Notes: generated by a model from the letters alone, not told the origin. A DNA stretch of 64,000 bases from Lineus longissimus (GCF_910592395.1 NC_088310.1:7697501-7761500); one strand, 5' to 3'; numbered from the stretch's first letter, positions 13,620 to 25,544 are shown. Made by a program: numbers and translations.

Positions 13620-13790
13620 AAGTTTTCGCGAGCATCTTATTTATTCGCGAATAACCTCGATTCGCGAAAATAAAAATCGCAAAAATACAAATGTGTGTTT
13701 GATTGAAAAAGCGAAAGAAATTTTCAATCCGCCAAAAGAAGAAATTCGCAAGCATTTTATTTTTTCAGAACTTATCACGAATTGCCAAAT
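13620..13790. repeat. Repeat with recurring TTCGCGA words
   Basis: TTTTCGCGAG, ATTCGCGAAT, ATTCGCGAAA and several TCGCAAA/TTCGCAAG variants recur over about 170 bases in an otherwise A/T-rich context. The nested palindromes resemble a common type of anonymous repeat in invertebrate genomes. No ends or target duplication are visible. Confidence 0.45.
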
Positions 13791-13799
13791 GATTTTGTT

Positions 13800-16230
13800 T
13801 CAAAGTTATGTCTGTTTTGGAGAATGGGCTTGAGTAATAATGACGTACACTGTATATACAGAAAGAAACAAAACACAAACAGAGATTGTCCTTTGCTTTT
13901 TGTCTAAGAACGAAGTCGTTCAATAGTCGGGTTGATATTGGTGTTTTTAGGAATACGCTTTGCTTGAGGGAAACCTAAAGAAATTGTAAGAAATATCAAG
14001 ACTGTTTATTGAGTTTTTGAGAATACCCGATTACTGATCATTAAAGGATCTGGATTCATATGAAAGGATCTTATGAGCAGAGCCAAAGCGCTTTGTAATA
14101 TATAACATCAACAAACGAATGAAGATAAACGGAAAGCAGACTTCTTGACATGTTACTACTGTGGCAAGGTTGATTCTACAAGTTTTTCTTTTGCCAGGAT
14201 CTAACAACCTTATTATATGAACCTGTAAAACCTTGCGTCTTGTTTTGGCCGTAGCGGTTTTTACGTCGATTCTTTAACCGCTTGGCATTAAAGCCGTCGA
14301 AAAGCAGGCCAAATCTCATTTCAGTGTTCGTTTTAGTTGTAGAAATTGATAGAAATTGATACCACACTGTCCCTACTGGTTGTCTGACCAAATACCGCTG
14401 GGTGACTTGAGATATCATTTTGCCTGCCGTAACCTCGCCTTACCCTCACGGACAACTTCTCGGTGTCAATTCAACAGATAGTTCTACAGTTTTGTCGCGT
14501 TTTACTAGTAAGACCAGCAAATTAGAGCAAATCGTGCGCGACCTTCGAGTAACTGGCTTTTTGGTTCAGGTCTTGGTTACCTCTAGGGGGTAGGCATAGT
14601 TGTGCTAATCAACAAAAATATTTTCAAAAGCTCAAAAACCTTGATATATTTCTGAGGCAGTGTACTCTTGCATTTATTGTTGGCAGTGTCCTTGACCACT
14701 GTTCTCATGTTTTCACCCACAAGCCATGACCATACTAACCATCCAGTGGTCATTCGAAACAGCAACAACAAGGGTATAATAATTCAGTATGCAGTAATAG
14801 ATGCAATATTACTCAACGGGATTCGGTAATGGTAATATGCCATGTCGTTTATGCATATTATGGATTAATCAAAACATTAGCAGTTGATCACGTTGATAAA
14901 TGGTTGTGTGGAATATTGTGGAGGTCAGGATCAGAAGTAGTTGATGAGGTTCACATCGTTTTACACTCCTGACGCAGTTGACCAGCCTCATCCCACCCAG
15001 CTCACCAGACTGGCCTTGGAGCATTTTGAGTGTAGAACCTTTGGCGAAATGCAAGAAATTTTCTTATAGAAGCAAATATAGTGTATTCGTACTTGGGTAA
15101 AGTGACGTAGTCTGAGCGATGTCACACTGTTTTGTCGGATAATTCCATATCAATCAGGACAAGGATGGCGATAATTCATTTGCTCCTTGTGCAGGCACTG
15201 GGCTGGGGGATTGCTTGGCGAGGGTGGGAGTAATGGTCATAACGACATGGGATTACTGTCAACACGACCCATAGTCATACATCAAAACTATAGAAGACCT
15301 CTATAGTACACTGTATCGGGTGACCATAAATTTTTTTTCTACGGCCACCCGATATCTAAGCTATAATAAAAGGTTTTAAGCCATTTTCCATTAACATCAA
15401 CTACCATAACTTGGTCTCACTCCAGAATACCATACTGAACTTCCGGCGGTATTGCCTCCGTAGCCTCTGCCCATACGCGCGTTGTCTGGAAGCTGAAAAA
15501 TGTCTGATTGCAGCCCTACATGACAGTAAGACCACGCAATGATTGTGCGACCGACACTGTTCGGTCAATTAGTGGTCCAGCAGGGATGTCCTCTCAGCTA
15601 ATAAACAGTTTTAAAAGCGATTGACAATGACACAACCACATTTTACGAAAGAAGAGCAAGAGAGAACAAGACGTTTCTCCCTTTGGGAAAAAATCACTGA
15701 TGTCGTTCACTTTTTTCGATAGGAAATTTTTTTCGTCTTCGCGTTGTTTTTGTGGCAGCTGATCCAACCCATGTCTAACCTAAACAGATTAGAAACAAAA
15801 TGGTTTCGTTTTTCGTAAAAGAGCCATTAGCCATTTTCTTTGTAGATCATGTGATCTTGATTACTATACGCGATATCAAAGGTTTGACCCCTTTGTAAGT
15901 TGCCTTTGGCCACGTCTGTCGTAGAAATCAAAGGAAGGGGACTGCAAGGCATCGCCTAAAATGAAGAGAAGACGCAAATCTATTAATCTCATATAAAAAA
16001 GACTCTTTAGAACACAGCGCAATGTAATGCATTTTCTTTGGTACTTCCACCATAATCAGAATTTGCTACTTTCCTTCCAAATGACTGCTTTCCCTTTGAT
16101 ATTTCGGATGCTGTAGAGCAGCTGTAGTTTTTACATTGTTTACAACAAAGATTATGAAATTATAAAGAATTCTCTTTGTCAATGGTAATCAGGTGATGAA
16201 ACATACGATGTCACACGCTCATCATATGAA
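13800..16230. other. Non-coding stretch
   Basis: No supported gene. A small hairpin (ATCGGGTG.CC / GG.CACCCGAT, T-rich loop) lies at about 15318-15351. Short open frames show no motif. Confidence 0.4.
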
Positions 16231-16233
16231 ATT

Positions 16234-16440
16234 GGCACGCCGTTCGTAATTACTGATGGGCCAGGAAAACATAAATGCAGTTATAAACAACGCCATAGTG
16301 CAGTTATTATGCATACGAATTTGCTGAAATTTAGTATTCATGGGATTTGTATGTCTGTTGTGTACACAACGGCAATGCTGAAATTTATATTCAGAACGTA
16401 CAATATTCTATCGTAAATTCCAATTTTTTAACGAACTGTG
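16234..16440 (+). mobile_element. MITE-like family M1, copy 2 (both ends present)
   Basis: Begins GGCACGCCGTTCGTAATTAC, carries the core GTGCAGTTATTATGCATACG at about 16296, then ACACAACGGCAAT, GAAATTTATATTCAGAACGTA, and ends TTAACGAACTG. The two ends are inverted relative to each other (GCCGTTCGT against ACGAAC.G). About 207 bp, no coding capacity: the form of a non-autonomous DNA element. Confidence 0.75.
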
Positions 16441-16450
16441 TCATGCCTTT

Positions 16451-19400
16451 AACATTATGTAAATGTATCTTGAGCATTGCGTATTTTCTCATGAAACATG
16501 GTGATGACGGAGATTACACATGTTTTCGAGAATAGGCCTATCTCATATTTGCCAACATCGAGGCCCGCCATCATGGATTTTTAAAACCCCGGGCATCTTT
16601 GGTTGACAATATTTGTTCAAAACTGGTAGCTAGGCAACGGAGGTGGATCCAGCATCCTGGCGTTTAATGTCAATACGACATACTTGACATTTTTGACCCC
16701 GTGATCCATGTTCGGAACAAATCGTTGATTGTGATTGGAGAGGCTAAGATTTCGTTCCGGGAACGAGAACGATGACGAGGCGGAATTTTTACGATGTATA
16801 TCGCGTTGCATGTCGTCAGAAGAATGCACTATAGTGAGTCTTCGATGTCAGGTATACAAGAACAACAAAAGGTTACAAAACTATCGACCTGATGATGTAA
16901 TACAGAGAAAACAATACCCTTGTCCTCTATCATTGGAAAGTACAGACAAATAAGCCATGGATGCATGAATTGCTTCACACCGCATTTGCCAAACTATACC
17001 AACACTGCTTTATCACTCAATAGCGAGCAATAAATGTACCGTGATTTAAGTCTAAAGTTGAACTAAAAGTACTCTTACAAGAAGATCTAGGACATATTGC
17101 CATGGAGATGTAACAATATAACTCTGTCTGGCATAAAACCAACTTTTCGCTCTCAATACGATTATTTCTCGAAATAATATTTTCACTGCCTTATTTTCGG
17201 AAAGTTTCTCTCGTGAACGTATTAACCAGAAAGACAGCAGTGAAGATTTTTGCCAGCACGGTTCTGAGAACATGTCGGAGCTTTTCCTGCAAAACACAAC
17301 ACCAATGTATTTTTGTTCATTTCCGTTTCCGGCATTGTCCGACGGATGGAATTCATACGTTATGTAAATATTGCAAATGTTCTGCCTCGGAACAGGTTGA
17401 AAAGAAACGACTTTCATGTAAGGAACTGGGTCGGTGTTGAAGAAGTTTGCTCAGTTTGGTAGAAATATTGGTGACAAAGCCTTTAGTAGGGTTATAGTTA
17501 AAAATCTATTTTGCAGACAGCCATAGTTCTTGACAAAGAGTTACACTGCAGAAAAATTTAGCTCAGAATTAGTGTCGGTCACACCATCGGCAACATTGTT
17601 CGTAAACGGGTGTTTAAATGTGAAACGTCAAGTTAAAGTAAAGGCTACAGCGCCAATAGCGTTTATGTAAACCATTTTAAGATCACAGCAAACTTTTCAC
17701 AACTGTCTCAAAGAAGTTCAGAGACGCAACGTAGGCTTAGATCGGAAGTATTTTAGCGAATGTGCCATGGAATAATGTATCGTCCCGAATACAAAAATAT
17801 ATACAGTAGGCTATGTGTTACCGATATACAAGATAATACTGGCACGATATCATTATGTGCAAATATGATATTTTTTTTGATAAAAGCAGTTATCATCACG
17901 CATTGGGCGCAGTGGCTAACATGCAGTTGCATTACGCGTTGCGTTCTTATCTGAAATTTAAAATCAGGCTAACTACGGCAAACATCTAGAAATCACATCT
18001 CAAGGTTAAGATTCCAATTCCAAGGTCATCGCCAATCATTAAAGTGACAGCCACTGATGAAGAACTGGATTAGAGTAAGATCGGCTCGTCAAAAGGATGT
18101 CTGAAACTGATGTAGGTTAACCCAACCAAACGTTGATTGACGCGTTCTCTCGGTATTAAAATGGCAGTACAAAGCGAGGCATGATTGCTAGATTTGATAC
18201 CTTACGTCAACGTTTTTTTGTATTTCTTTCAGGAGAATTCGATACATGAGTGTAAATACTCTATTTGCCTTTGGATGTTTAGGTGGTATTAGAAAGAGAG
18301 TTATGTTGCCAATAAGCCGAGCCTTTTTTACGAGCAGGTGCTCGGATTCTAGACAAGATATTTTACATGAGTTCTTTTAAGGGGAGCTGAATATGGAATG
18401 AAAATGAAACTTGTAAGCGCTTATTTCAGTCAAAACTTACACCAATATCTAAAATATATGTATGAACGTCAATTTAGTTGGTGAGACGTTCAATCTTTTC
18501 ATCATTTAGCCATACCGCGGTTAAATTTACGCAACCCCACGCTGTGGCTGTGACCAGATTGAACATGTCAGCTTATTGAACTTAATCAATAATTGGGCAT
18601 TTTAAATTCATGAGGGGAAAGCAACATGCACATTCTCATCAGCGGACTAGATGACTATATAACCAATTCCAGTTCTGATGAATGTGGGTATACGAACGAG
18701 TGGGACAACTACCTCGTCTAAAGTGCCTGTCGATTTCGACCTCATTGGCCAACAAAAGCCCGGTGTAGCTTTTTCTTATGTTCTCCACATCTCAATGTTT
18801 TCATGTAAGATTTGCCAACCTCAGTGGTTTCAGAGGGGAGACTGCGAGAAACGTATTGATTTCTCTTTTGCGTACCCCTATACAGTGAGGAGAAACAGTC
18901 CGACGAAAACGAAAAAATATTCTAATGCGGACTCTAAAAGTATTGTATAGTTTTTTTCACAAGCTCAAAAACCTTTATTTTGAAGCGATGAAGGAGGAAA
19001 CTTTCTGGAACTGATCGAATAGAAAATCGCGATTTGTCATCAAAACCTAATGTCTTAAATCTACATGTACATGTATATACTAGATTTAATGAAAATACTG
19101 CTAAGGATTTTTCTGCAATGAGAGACACTTCAATTCGCACACATGATATTTTATTCTAATTTCGTACCGTAATTAATGAAACTCGTTCTGTTGCTTGACG
19201 TAGAAATGCTTAGATTTGACAGTTTAGAGCAGCATCCATGTGTGTTTTTTACTCGATGCGCTTCCATCAGGACTCCGGCGTAGCGATAGACAATGTTTGA
19301 ATAATAATGTGGGGGTTGTCTACAGAAGCGTATGCCTGCTATGTGGCACCAATGTAGGGAGTGCTCGTTGACACAATTGCACTACAGCTGGGTCTCAGCG

Positions 19401-19725
19401 AATTGACGGAACGGAACGGAATATGATTGAAAATATAAAATCATGCCACGGACTAATTGTTACTGGTCTTTATCTACGCGTTGAAATAAATTCCACTAAA
19501 CAAGACGAGGCGAATACCAAACCGACCGAACGAGAGAAAATTCGTTCGTCCTGTGAATCGGTAAAAGTGATATAAGGCTATACTATTTCATTACCAGTCC
19601 ATTTTCATTGTTATCTTCCGCTCCGATGAAAGAGTCTGACTTTGTTCCGTTTAAACCTTACCGCTTACCGTACAAATTGTCATTTTCCACTTAGTCGGTA
19701 TCATGCGGACAATTACGGATCACAA
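16451..19725. other. Non-coding stretch
   Basis: No supported gene or RNA. The open frame on the minus strand at 17052-17417 (121 codons) has no recognisable motif and is probably chance. Confidence 0.4.
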
Positions 19726-19730
19726 CTGGG

Positions 19731-19958
19731 TCAATCAAAGCATAATATAATAGAATAATGTCGAGTTTCTACCATCAGCTCATAAGAGACGAGTGCCAAT
19801 GGAATTGCCTGACACATGATGGCATTTTCCGTCTCAATAGATATTTCATCTTTCACGTCTGGCTCCATTAGGTACACCCAGTCGCACCAGTCGAAATCGG
19901 AGGCCGGGGAATTAGGGGCCGGGGTAACGAATTTCGCATTCTTCTTTCGATATGACAA
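19731..19958 (-). CDS. Candidate coding exon, unknown product
   Basis: The minus-strand frame has coding-like composition in its first two thirds: a Pro/Ser patch, then DFDWCDWVYLMEPD, then an acidic run KDEISIETE, with GC-rich third positions in contrast to the A/T-rich surroundings. The frame opens with TTG and has a stop upstream, so it would have to be an internal or terminal exon; splice sites are not obvious (weak donor ATG|GTAGAA near 19772). I recognise no family. It could be a chance open frame. Confidence 0.22.
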   Translation of the reverse strand: MSYRKKNAKFVTPAPNSPASDFDWCDWVYLMEPDVKDEISIETENAIMCQAIPLALVSYELMVETRHYSIILCFD

Positions 19959-20619
19959 GGGCGGCCGTAATCTTAAGCTTGTTTACACATCGTCCAAAGC
20001 TTTTTCAAATTGCGATTTCTTAAATTTCGATTACACAGTGGGCGGTCGTACCAGGTTACACTTTTGCATCATCTCATGCGCCATGTCTTTTTACATTGCA
20101 ATCTTGCTATCTTGTGCCCACTTTTATTGCACTCAATATTGGTTGACCAAGATCTTCCTATCTGGGCAGACTTCAAAGGTTATTCACCTACCTGCATAAT
20201 CTTTGTCATGCCACAAGCACTTTTATACCATTATTCTCGCGCGACTGATGCTCCGAAGATGCCCAGGTTCGAGTGTCGTGTAAACCTACAAAAAACAAGG
20301 AATGGACATGATAAATAGCGTAAAAACCACATGCACTCTGGTGTCGTGATCAGTGGAGATGCCGAGTCGCATATTTCTTCCACTGCATTACTCTTTCTAC
20401 CTTCAGCTGATTCTCTCGGTTTGTTTCCCGATGCACGTAACAGCCATTTGTGGTTGATAACCAGCAGGAGAGCAGATTGATTTTTTTCTGTCTTATACAA
20501 AGAAGAATTGGTCAAATAAACTTGATGATAGAATTTCAGTTCCAGTGGAAATCTGGCTCCCCGGCATGCCAGGCATGGCGTAGTTTGTCCAAGAACTTCG
20601 TCTGGTTAGAAGTAGAGGG

Positions 20620-20806
20620 TATGCCGTTCGTAATTACTCAGGTGGTCCAGGACAGTTACACACAATTCTGTCCGTAGTGCAGTTATCATGCATACGAATT
20701 TGCTGAAACTCGTCACTTAAAGTATTTGTTTATCTGTTTACACAACGGCAATTTCGAAATTTATATCCAGAACGTAATTACACAATTTGAAATAACGGCG
20801 CCGACC
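20620..20806 (+). mobile_element. MITE-like family M1, copy 3 (both ends present)
   Basis: Begins GGTATGCCGTTCGTAATTAC, has GGTGGTCCAGGA, the core GTGCAGTTATCATGCATACG, AATTTGCTGAAACT, GTATTTGTTTATCTGT, ACACAACGGCAATT, TTATATCCAGAACGTAATTA, and ends AATAACGGCGCC. The ends are inverted copies of each other. About 187 bp. It is the clearest full-length member in the window. Confidence 0.78.
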
Positions 20807-21137
20807 TTTATTGGCTTTAAACGAATTTACAGTCAAATGAAGAGGCTTTGATGTCAGGATGGGGAAAATCTATTTCCCATCCTAAATGAAAAATGTTGGG
20901 TGAATATTCACTTTTGGAGCAACGCCAGTTGAAAATAAACTTGCCCCTCCATCATTACAAGTGATTGACAATGTAGTACACTGGAACGCCATGCAACAAG
21001 TATATACTGAAAATAAAACTATTGTCATTAACCTAAAGCTAAATTTGATAAATCGACAAATGAATTTGTAAATGTGTCGAACGCTTCCATGAAACGAAGC
21101 GCTAAATGCCCATTTCACGACTTCGTAAATTGATATT

Positions 21138-21229
21138 TTATTGCGTGTTGCTTCCCGGCGGCAGTGAGAGTGGGAATTTATCGTCACGGCGAGCGCGCGG
21201 TGTCTGCCTTTGCAAGTCGTCGCTCAGCC
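21138..21229 (-). CDS. Candidate 3'-terminal exon, unknown product
   Basis: Minus strand: an acceptor-like run TATTACTATTCCTAAAAG is followed by an open frame of 29 residues (LSDDLQRQTPRARRDDKF then SLPPGSNTQ) that stops at TAA. The stop itself overlaps AATAAA, which could be the poly(A) signal. The segment is much more GC-rich (GGCGAGCGCGCGG) than its neighbours. No family recognised; the composition shift and the acceptor plus AATAAA arrangement are the only support. Confidence 0.25.
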
Positions 21230-21409
21230 CTTTTAGGAATAGTAATACAAAATGATTTGCATTCTTCAAGTGTAAATTTATCATTGCATGACTGGAATTT
21301 GTAGGTTCTTTCGTGTGCACATTACAAGCATTCTTCCTGCTGGTGATCAGATATAAACACGGCCTTAGCATTGTAAATGTACACCACAGAGCGATGAAAC
21401 TGTGCATGT

Positions 21410-22540
21410 ACGTTTAAGGTATCAGTCAACGCAACAACATCGCTAAACTTTATGTTCCGTTTGCAATCGCATAATTGTAAAATTCCAAAGTCGATTTCAA
21501 ATGCGAGGCAATAGCTTTACACCGAAATAAAATAACGCACAAAATACCTTGAACTTCTTATACTTGAGGTTAACAGCCAATTCGAAAAACGTTACAGAAT
21601 TCACAGTTCGAAATTCTCGAGAGGTATAACAGGTGTTTTAAAATCCCATTGAGTTCTGAATTACGCTATGAATTTCAAAGTTCTCACTCTCCTCTCATCA
21701 TCCGGAAATTTGTAGGCAACTGATACTGTTGGGATGTGTTCAGTTACAGAAAGGTGTGCAATGAGATTATATGGGCCTAATTGTATAGTGTCTAAAACCA
21801 ATTTAAAAGTTTGTTTCCTTCTCAAATTTGACTAGATTTTAAGAAAAAGTCTGTCAAGGCATGCCCATGCAGATCGTTCTTTTATTCACGTGGATACTCA
21901 AGGTATAGATGATGACTGGCAGTAATGCGTATATAATCAAATTTATATCCAAACCAAAAACTGAGAAGGCATTGGAAGTACATGTAGTCATTACCAGCAA
22001 CTTAACAGGCTCCAAACAATCAAGTTTCTCCGTTTTAGAGTAACTTTCCGTACGAATGTATTAGTTGTTGGCGTACACTGCCCCAGCAACAAAAAAGCGA
22101 AGTTGAATTCTGTACAGCACCCTTGCAATCATTTCTACATGTAATTGTCTAGAAGAATTTTGCTTGGGATTCCTCTGATCATACCCAACTATTAGCTGTA
22201 CACAATTTTGACCTGATTTCTGGAAGCAACTGGTTCTGGCGAAGGAATTTCACCTTGGTGATGAGCAACGTAGATATTATTCTTAGACACGCGAACACAA
22301 CAATGAAGAGCTTTCCGTTACATGTCTATTGCGCGGAACGCATCCTCTTCTTTGATAATGGTCAAGAAAAAAATTGATCCCTATGAAGGGCCTAGCCTGA
22401 AAGAAGATGAAGTACATCTATGAAAAAAGGCAAAAATGTTTGATTATGAGAAACTAATAGACTCGGAGACTTAGCATCACGAAAAATAAATTGATATTTA
22501 TTGATTGTTCATTCAATTTTGTACAACTCCAGATAATCAG
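21410..22540. other. Non-coding stretch
   Basis: A/T-rich, without supported genes. It leads directly into the 3' side of the tRNA-Thr gene. Confidence 0.4.
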
Positions 22541-22547
22541 CAGCTCC

Positions 22548-22553
22548 AAAAAA
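22548..22553 (-). terminator. Pol III terminator of tRNA-Thr
   Basis: Six consecutive T on the minus strand, 15 bases beyond the tRNA 3' end, the usual kind of RNA polymerase III stop. Confidence 0.85.
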
Positions 22554-22568
22554 CTGAATATAATAAAG

Positions 22569-22642
22569 AGGCCTCGACGAGATTCGAACTCATGATCTCC
22601 TGTTTACTAGACAGGCGCTTTAACCAACTAAGCCACGAGGCC
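22569..22642 (-). tRNA. tRNA-Thr (anticodon AGT)
   Basis: Decodes ACU (and ACC via inosine-34). Read on the minus strand the cloverleaf is complete: a 7-bp acceptor stem GGCCTCG/CGAGGCC without mismatch; a D-arm with TGGCTTAGTTGG (A box); anticodon stem CCTGT/ACAGG closing loop CTAGTAA with AGT at 34-36; a T-arm with loop TTCGAAT (B box) and one T-G pair in its stem; discriminator U73. No intron and no encoded CCA, as expected in eukaryotes. The D-arm and anticodon arm match the known animal tRNA-Thr-AGT type closely. It looks functional. An A-box/B-box-bearing repeat lies about 85 bases away on its 5' side. Confidence 0.97.
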
Positions 22643-22724
22643 ATTCCTGACCTAGCTTCCGCAGAAAAACGGACTGTATGTCACTTTTACCAAATATGTT
22701 GACATAATATGCCGGTGTGGAGGT

Positions 22725-22892
22725 TTGAAATGTCCTCGGATAGAAAGTCCGGGGAACAAACGATTCTATTATGCGCTTTAATCTCTGAGCCATGGCCTTC
22801 CATTTACCATTATCTGTCAGAAGACAATAGGACCGTGCATTTGCTCCAGGGGGACATTTTCTACTTCTACACCAGTGCCATTAATGATAGTT
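22725..22892 (-). repeat. tRNA-related dispersed repeat S1, copy 1 (partner at 46155-46350)
   Basis: Aligns with 46155-46350: shared TAGAAA.TCCGGGG, ATTCTATTAT, ATCTCTGAGC, GACA.AATAGG.CCG and GGGGACATTTTCTA. On the minus strand it contains GGCTCAGAGATTAAAGCGC, close to a tRNA D-arm/A box, and then a degenerate T-arm (GTTTGTTCCCCGG). The A-to-B spacing is about ten bases shorter than in a tRNA. It may be a SINE-like repeat with a tRNA-derived part; no A-rich tail or target duplication is clear. Confidence 0.5.
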
Positions 22893-23291
22893 AGTACCAG
22901 TTTGAAACGTGTTTGAAATTCTATTCACTAAATTGCCCTCTTGACGTATTCTCTTGGTAATTCTTATGGATAAGGAAGTATCCACTTCCCACTGCATGGC
23001 CGCAGCAGACCTTGTATTTTTGCATTGTATTACGTTTCTCTACGCGTGCATTAAGTCCGTGCTTCGATTGCACTGAAGCCTGGCAAATGCTTGAATTGAT
23101 GAGATGGCAAATACTCAGGCAACCCTCATCATCAGCGGGTAATTGCACAAATGAATGCCGTAGATTGTGCAAATATTTTCGCATAGCACAGCAGTCATAG
23201 GCAAGCAATTTGGCCTTTGTGTTAACGTGCTGAATCAGCAGATAATGGCTAAGCCGTACATTGTGTTCATATCTGGTAGAAGAACGACGCC

Positions 23292-24317
23292 AGAACAAAG
23301 GGTAGTTGATAAAGTATGGAATTAGTGAAACCTTGGAAACACTGATAAACCTTGGAATATTCAATGTAAACCATGGAATCACTGTGCAAATAGCGCGGGA
23401 AATCGGGTGCGTTCCTTCCACGATTTATACCCTCCCAACTGACAGTCTCGTCCCAGCTGACTTTATTGATAGCAATTTGCCAGTTAGTTCAGAAGCCAAC
23501 ATTTTTAATGTGGAGGATGACGTCATCAATTGGCAATGCGCTGTGGTCGTTAAAATATTTTATTTCTCTTCAATGGAAGCAAAAATTAGTTTTTATGATT
23601 GTTTTGTATTCCATAGACGATAAAGTATTATGCTCGGTACTAGATGCACGAGATCATAGGACAAACACACACGTGAATAAAAAAACCGCTTAGAACTGGT
23701 GACGTCACAAAGATCTCTGCATCCCTCGATGCGTACTGGAAGATGTAAGAAATCGCTCACGGCGAAGGAAATTTTCATCCGCAAACTTCGGTAATAAACA
23801 TACATGACTAGGCTTCTTTTATTCATCGTTTGTTATAAAATATCAGTCAATCATAGACAATTAGGCCTAGACATAGTCGTCAACCTTATCCATGCATAAT
23901 GCATGACAGGCCCCCAATTTTCTCTGTATCACCCTGTATGAACAGACCGATCCGTAGTTCAAATAGGCCCCGCGTGGTGGTGGCGTATTTATAAGCGGAG
24001 CGCTATTGGTCCATATTATGGGTGTGTGGTGGGCGTGTCTTCCCATATTTGGGAGATCAGTACTGTACACTGGAGGCGAGGTACAACTGGGTTGTTCTAA
24101 AATATAGACTATTGAATCGGATATGCGACAGATTTCTAAATTACCATAAAATTCCGATCTGATCATGTAAGAATAAGCTCCAAATGTTGATTCGTAACCA
24201 CGTTAGGTTCGAATGGCATTATTTCATGTTTTTATGCATTTTTAGGACTGATTCCAAGGTTTATCACTGGTTCCAAGGTTTCACTGATTCCAAGCTTTAT
24301 CAACTACCAGAACAAAG
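23292..24317. mobile_element. Complete non-autonomous DNA transposon, 58-bp TIRs and 9-bp target duplication (Mutator-like)
   Basis: Inverted repeats at 23301-23358 and 24251-24308 match at 53 of 58 positions; both begin GGTAGTTGATAAAG and contain GTGAAACCTTGGAA. They are flanked by a perfect direct repeat AGAACAAAG (23292-23300 and 24309-24317), the expected target-site duplication. The element is 1008 bp. A 9-bp duplication with long TIRs is typical of the Mutator (MULE) superfamily; this assignment is inference because there is no transposase frame. The TIR itself is built of degenerate repeats of about 20 bp (TTCCAAGGTTTATCACTGG). The interior (23359-24250) has only short open frames without recognisable motifs. 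The matching TIRs and intact duplication suggest a fairly recent insertion. Confidence 0.88.
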
Positions 24318-24906
24318 TCCATCGATCTTTACGTCATGCACACCACAGTAGTCTCATGGTATACGGCACTGCACACATATTGCACACAAGTACATGTAGT
24401 GTATATTTCTTGGAAATTCTTTGGAGATGCACTATTTCATGTAACGATTTGGTCTTAGGATGATAGCCTATCGCTTTTTTGAGCCAATTGTGTGGTAGTC
24501 AACCTTCCGAACAAAACTGTACATGTCAAACAAGATGATATTGTTTTCTCGACAAAATACTCTTAAACAATATCGTGATGGTCTCCCTCACGCGATGTGT
24601 CCCAGCTCCTTACTACAGAATTATAAAAGAGCACCAGCCAAGATGAAATTTAGAATATAAAAAAAACATCTTCTGCACTAAGATTTCTAACGTTCGTGTG
24701 CATGCAAATGTTACATTATACAATGTATATAACAATATTTGCAATATCTGTGAGCCGCTGTAATTGTGAATTGAACAGATTCGGATCTTACACAGATAAA
24801 TCATTTGAAACATGCCAGTGACAGCACTTTCCAGTAGAATAAATTCCTCCTCGATAGCTTTCTGTAAAGGAAAACTACGACCATTTAAGCAAAAATCCGC
24901 AATAAG

Positions 24907-25029
24907 TTAACTGCGGCGAGGTTCTGATTTTCCGGTCAGGAAGTAACCGTGATTGGAGTCGTTGGTCGGGGAATGCACCTGTTTCATTTCGCAAGAATCT
25001 GGACTTTTTGAGACAGAAAGTAACATCCC
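24907..25029 (-). CDS. Candidate 3'-terminal exon, unknown product
   Basis: Minus strand: acceptor-like AGTCCTTAG is followed by 40 codons in phase 0, with residues MLLSVSKSPDSCEMKQ, then HSPTNDSNHGYFLTGKSEP, ending RRS and TAA. Third positions are GC-rich (TCC CCG ACC AAC GAC TCC) against an A/T-rich background, which is the main reason for listing it. It would encode a hydrophilic Ser/Asn-rich C-terminus. No AATAAA follows closely. No family recognised. Confidence 0.25.
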   Translation of the reverse strand, partial: GMLLSVSKSPDSCEMKQVHSPTNDSNHGYFLTGKSEPRRS

Positions 25030-25544
25030 CTAAGGACTGCCTTTTTATCTCACTGTCAGATACTCCCAATTTATAACTAGGCTAAGCTTAAAGAATGGTG
25101 ACGAGAGCAAATGGCTGATGTAAAAAATATAAGCGAATCTTTTTATACCAGTAACCAAATGAATCTTCGTCACATTTTAGGCAATAACAGAGGTAAAGGC
25201 ACTATAAACGGCAGACGCAGGTGAGTGTATTCCACGACTGTCTCCTATTGGGAATCAAATAGGCAACTACATTTCGCCCTAACGAGAGCACTGGGAGACT
25301 TGAAGATCGGTCCTCATCTCATGTCATATGACAGACGTCACTATAAAGGTATAGAAACAATGGAATATGTTTCGCGCGTAGGAGTATTATAGCACTTAGC
25401 GATATTTCTCTTCCAACATTGGTTTATTTTGTGAACTTATATTAATAGAGTGACACCATCTGAAAGTACAAGTCAGCCTAATATTACAATACTCTGGCTT
25501 GCCTGGAGTCAATACCAATATCTCTGGCTATGCGGTAACCCACT

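Noticed and set aside
17052-17417. 121-codon minus-strand frame
   Set aside because: A/T-rich, no motif, no splice context.
22921-23421. 166-codon minus-strand frame
   Set aside because: It crosses the left boundary and TIR of the 23.3-kb transposon and has no motif; length alone is not enough.
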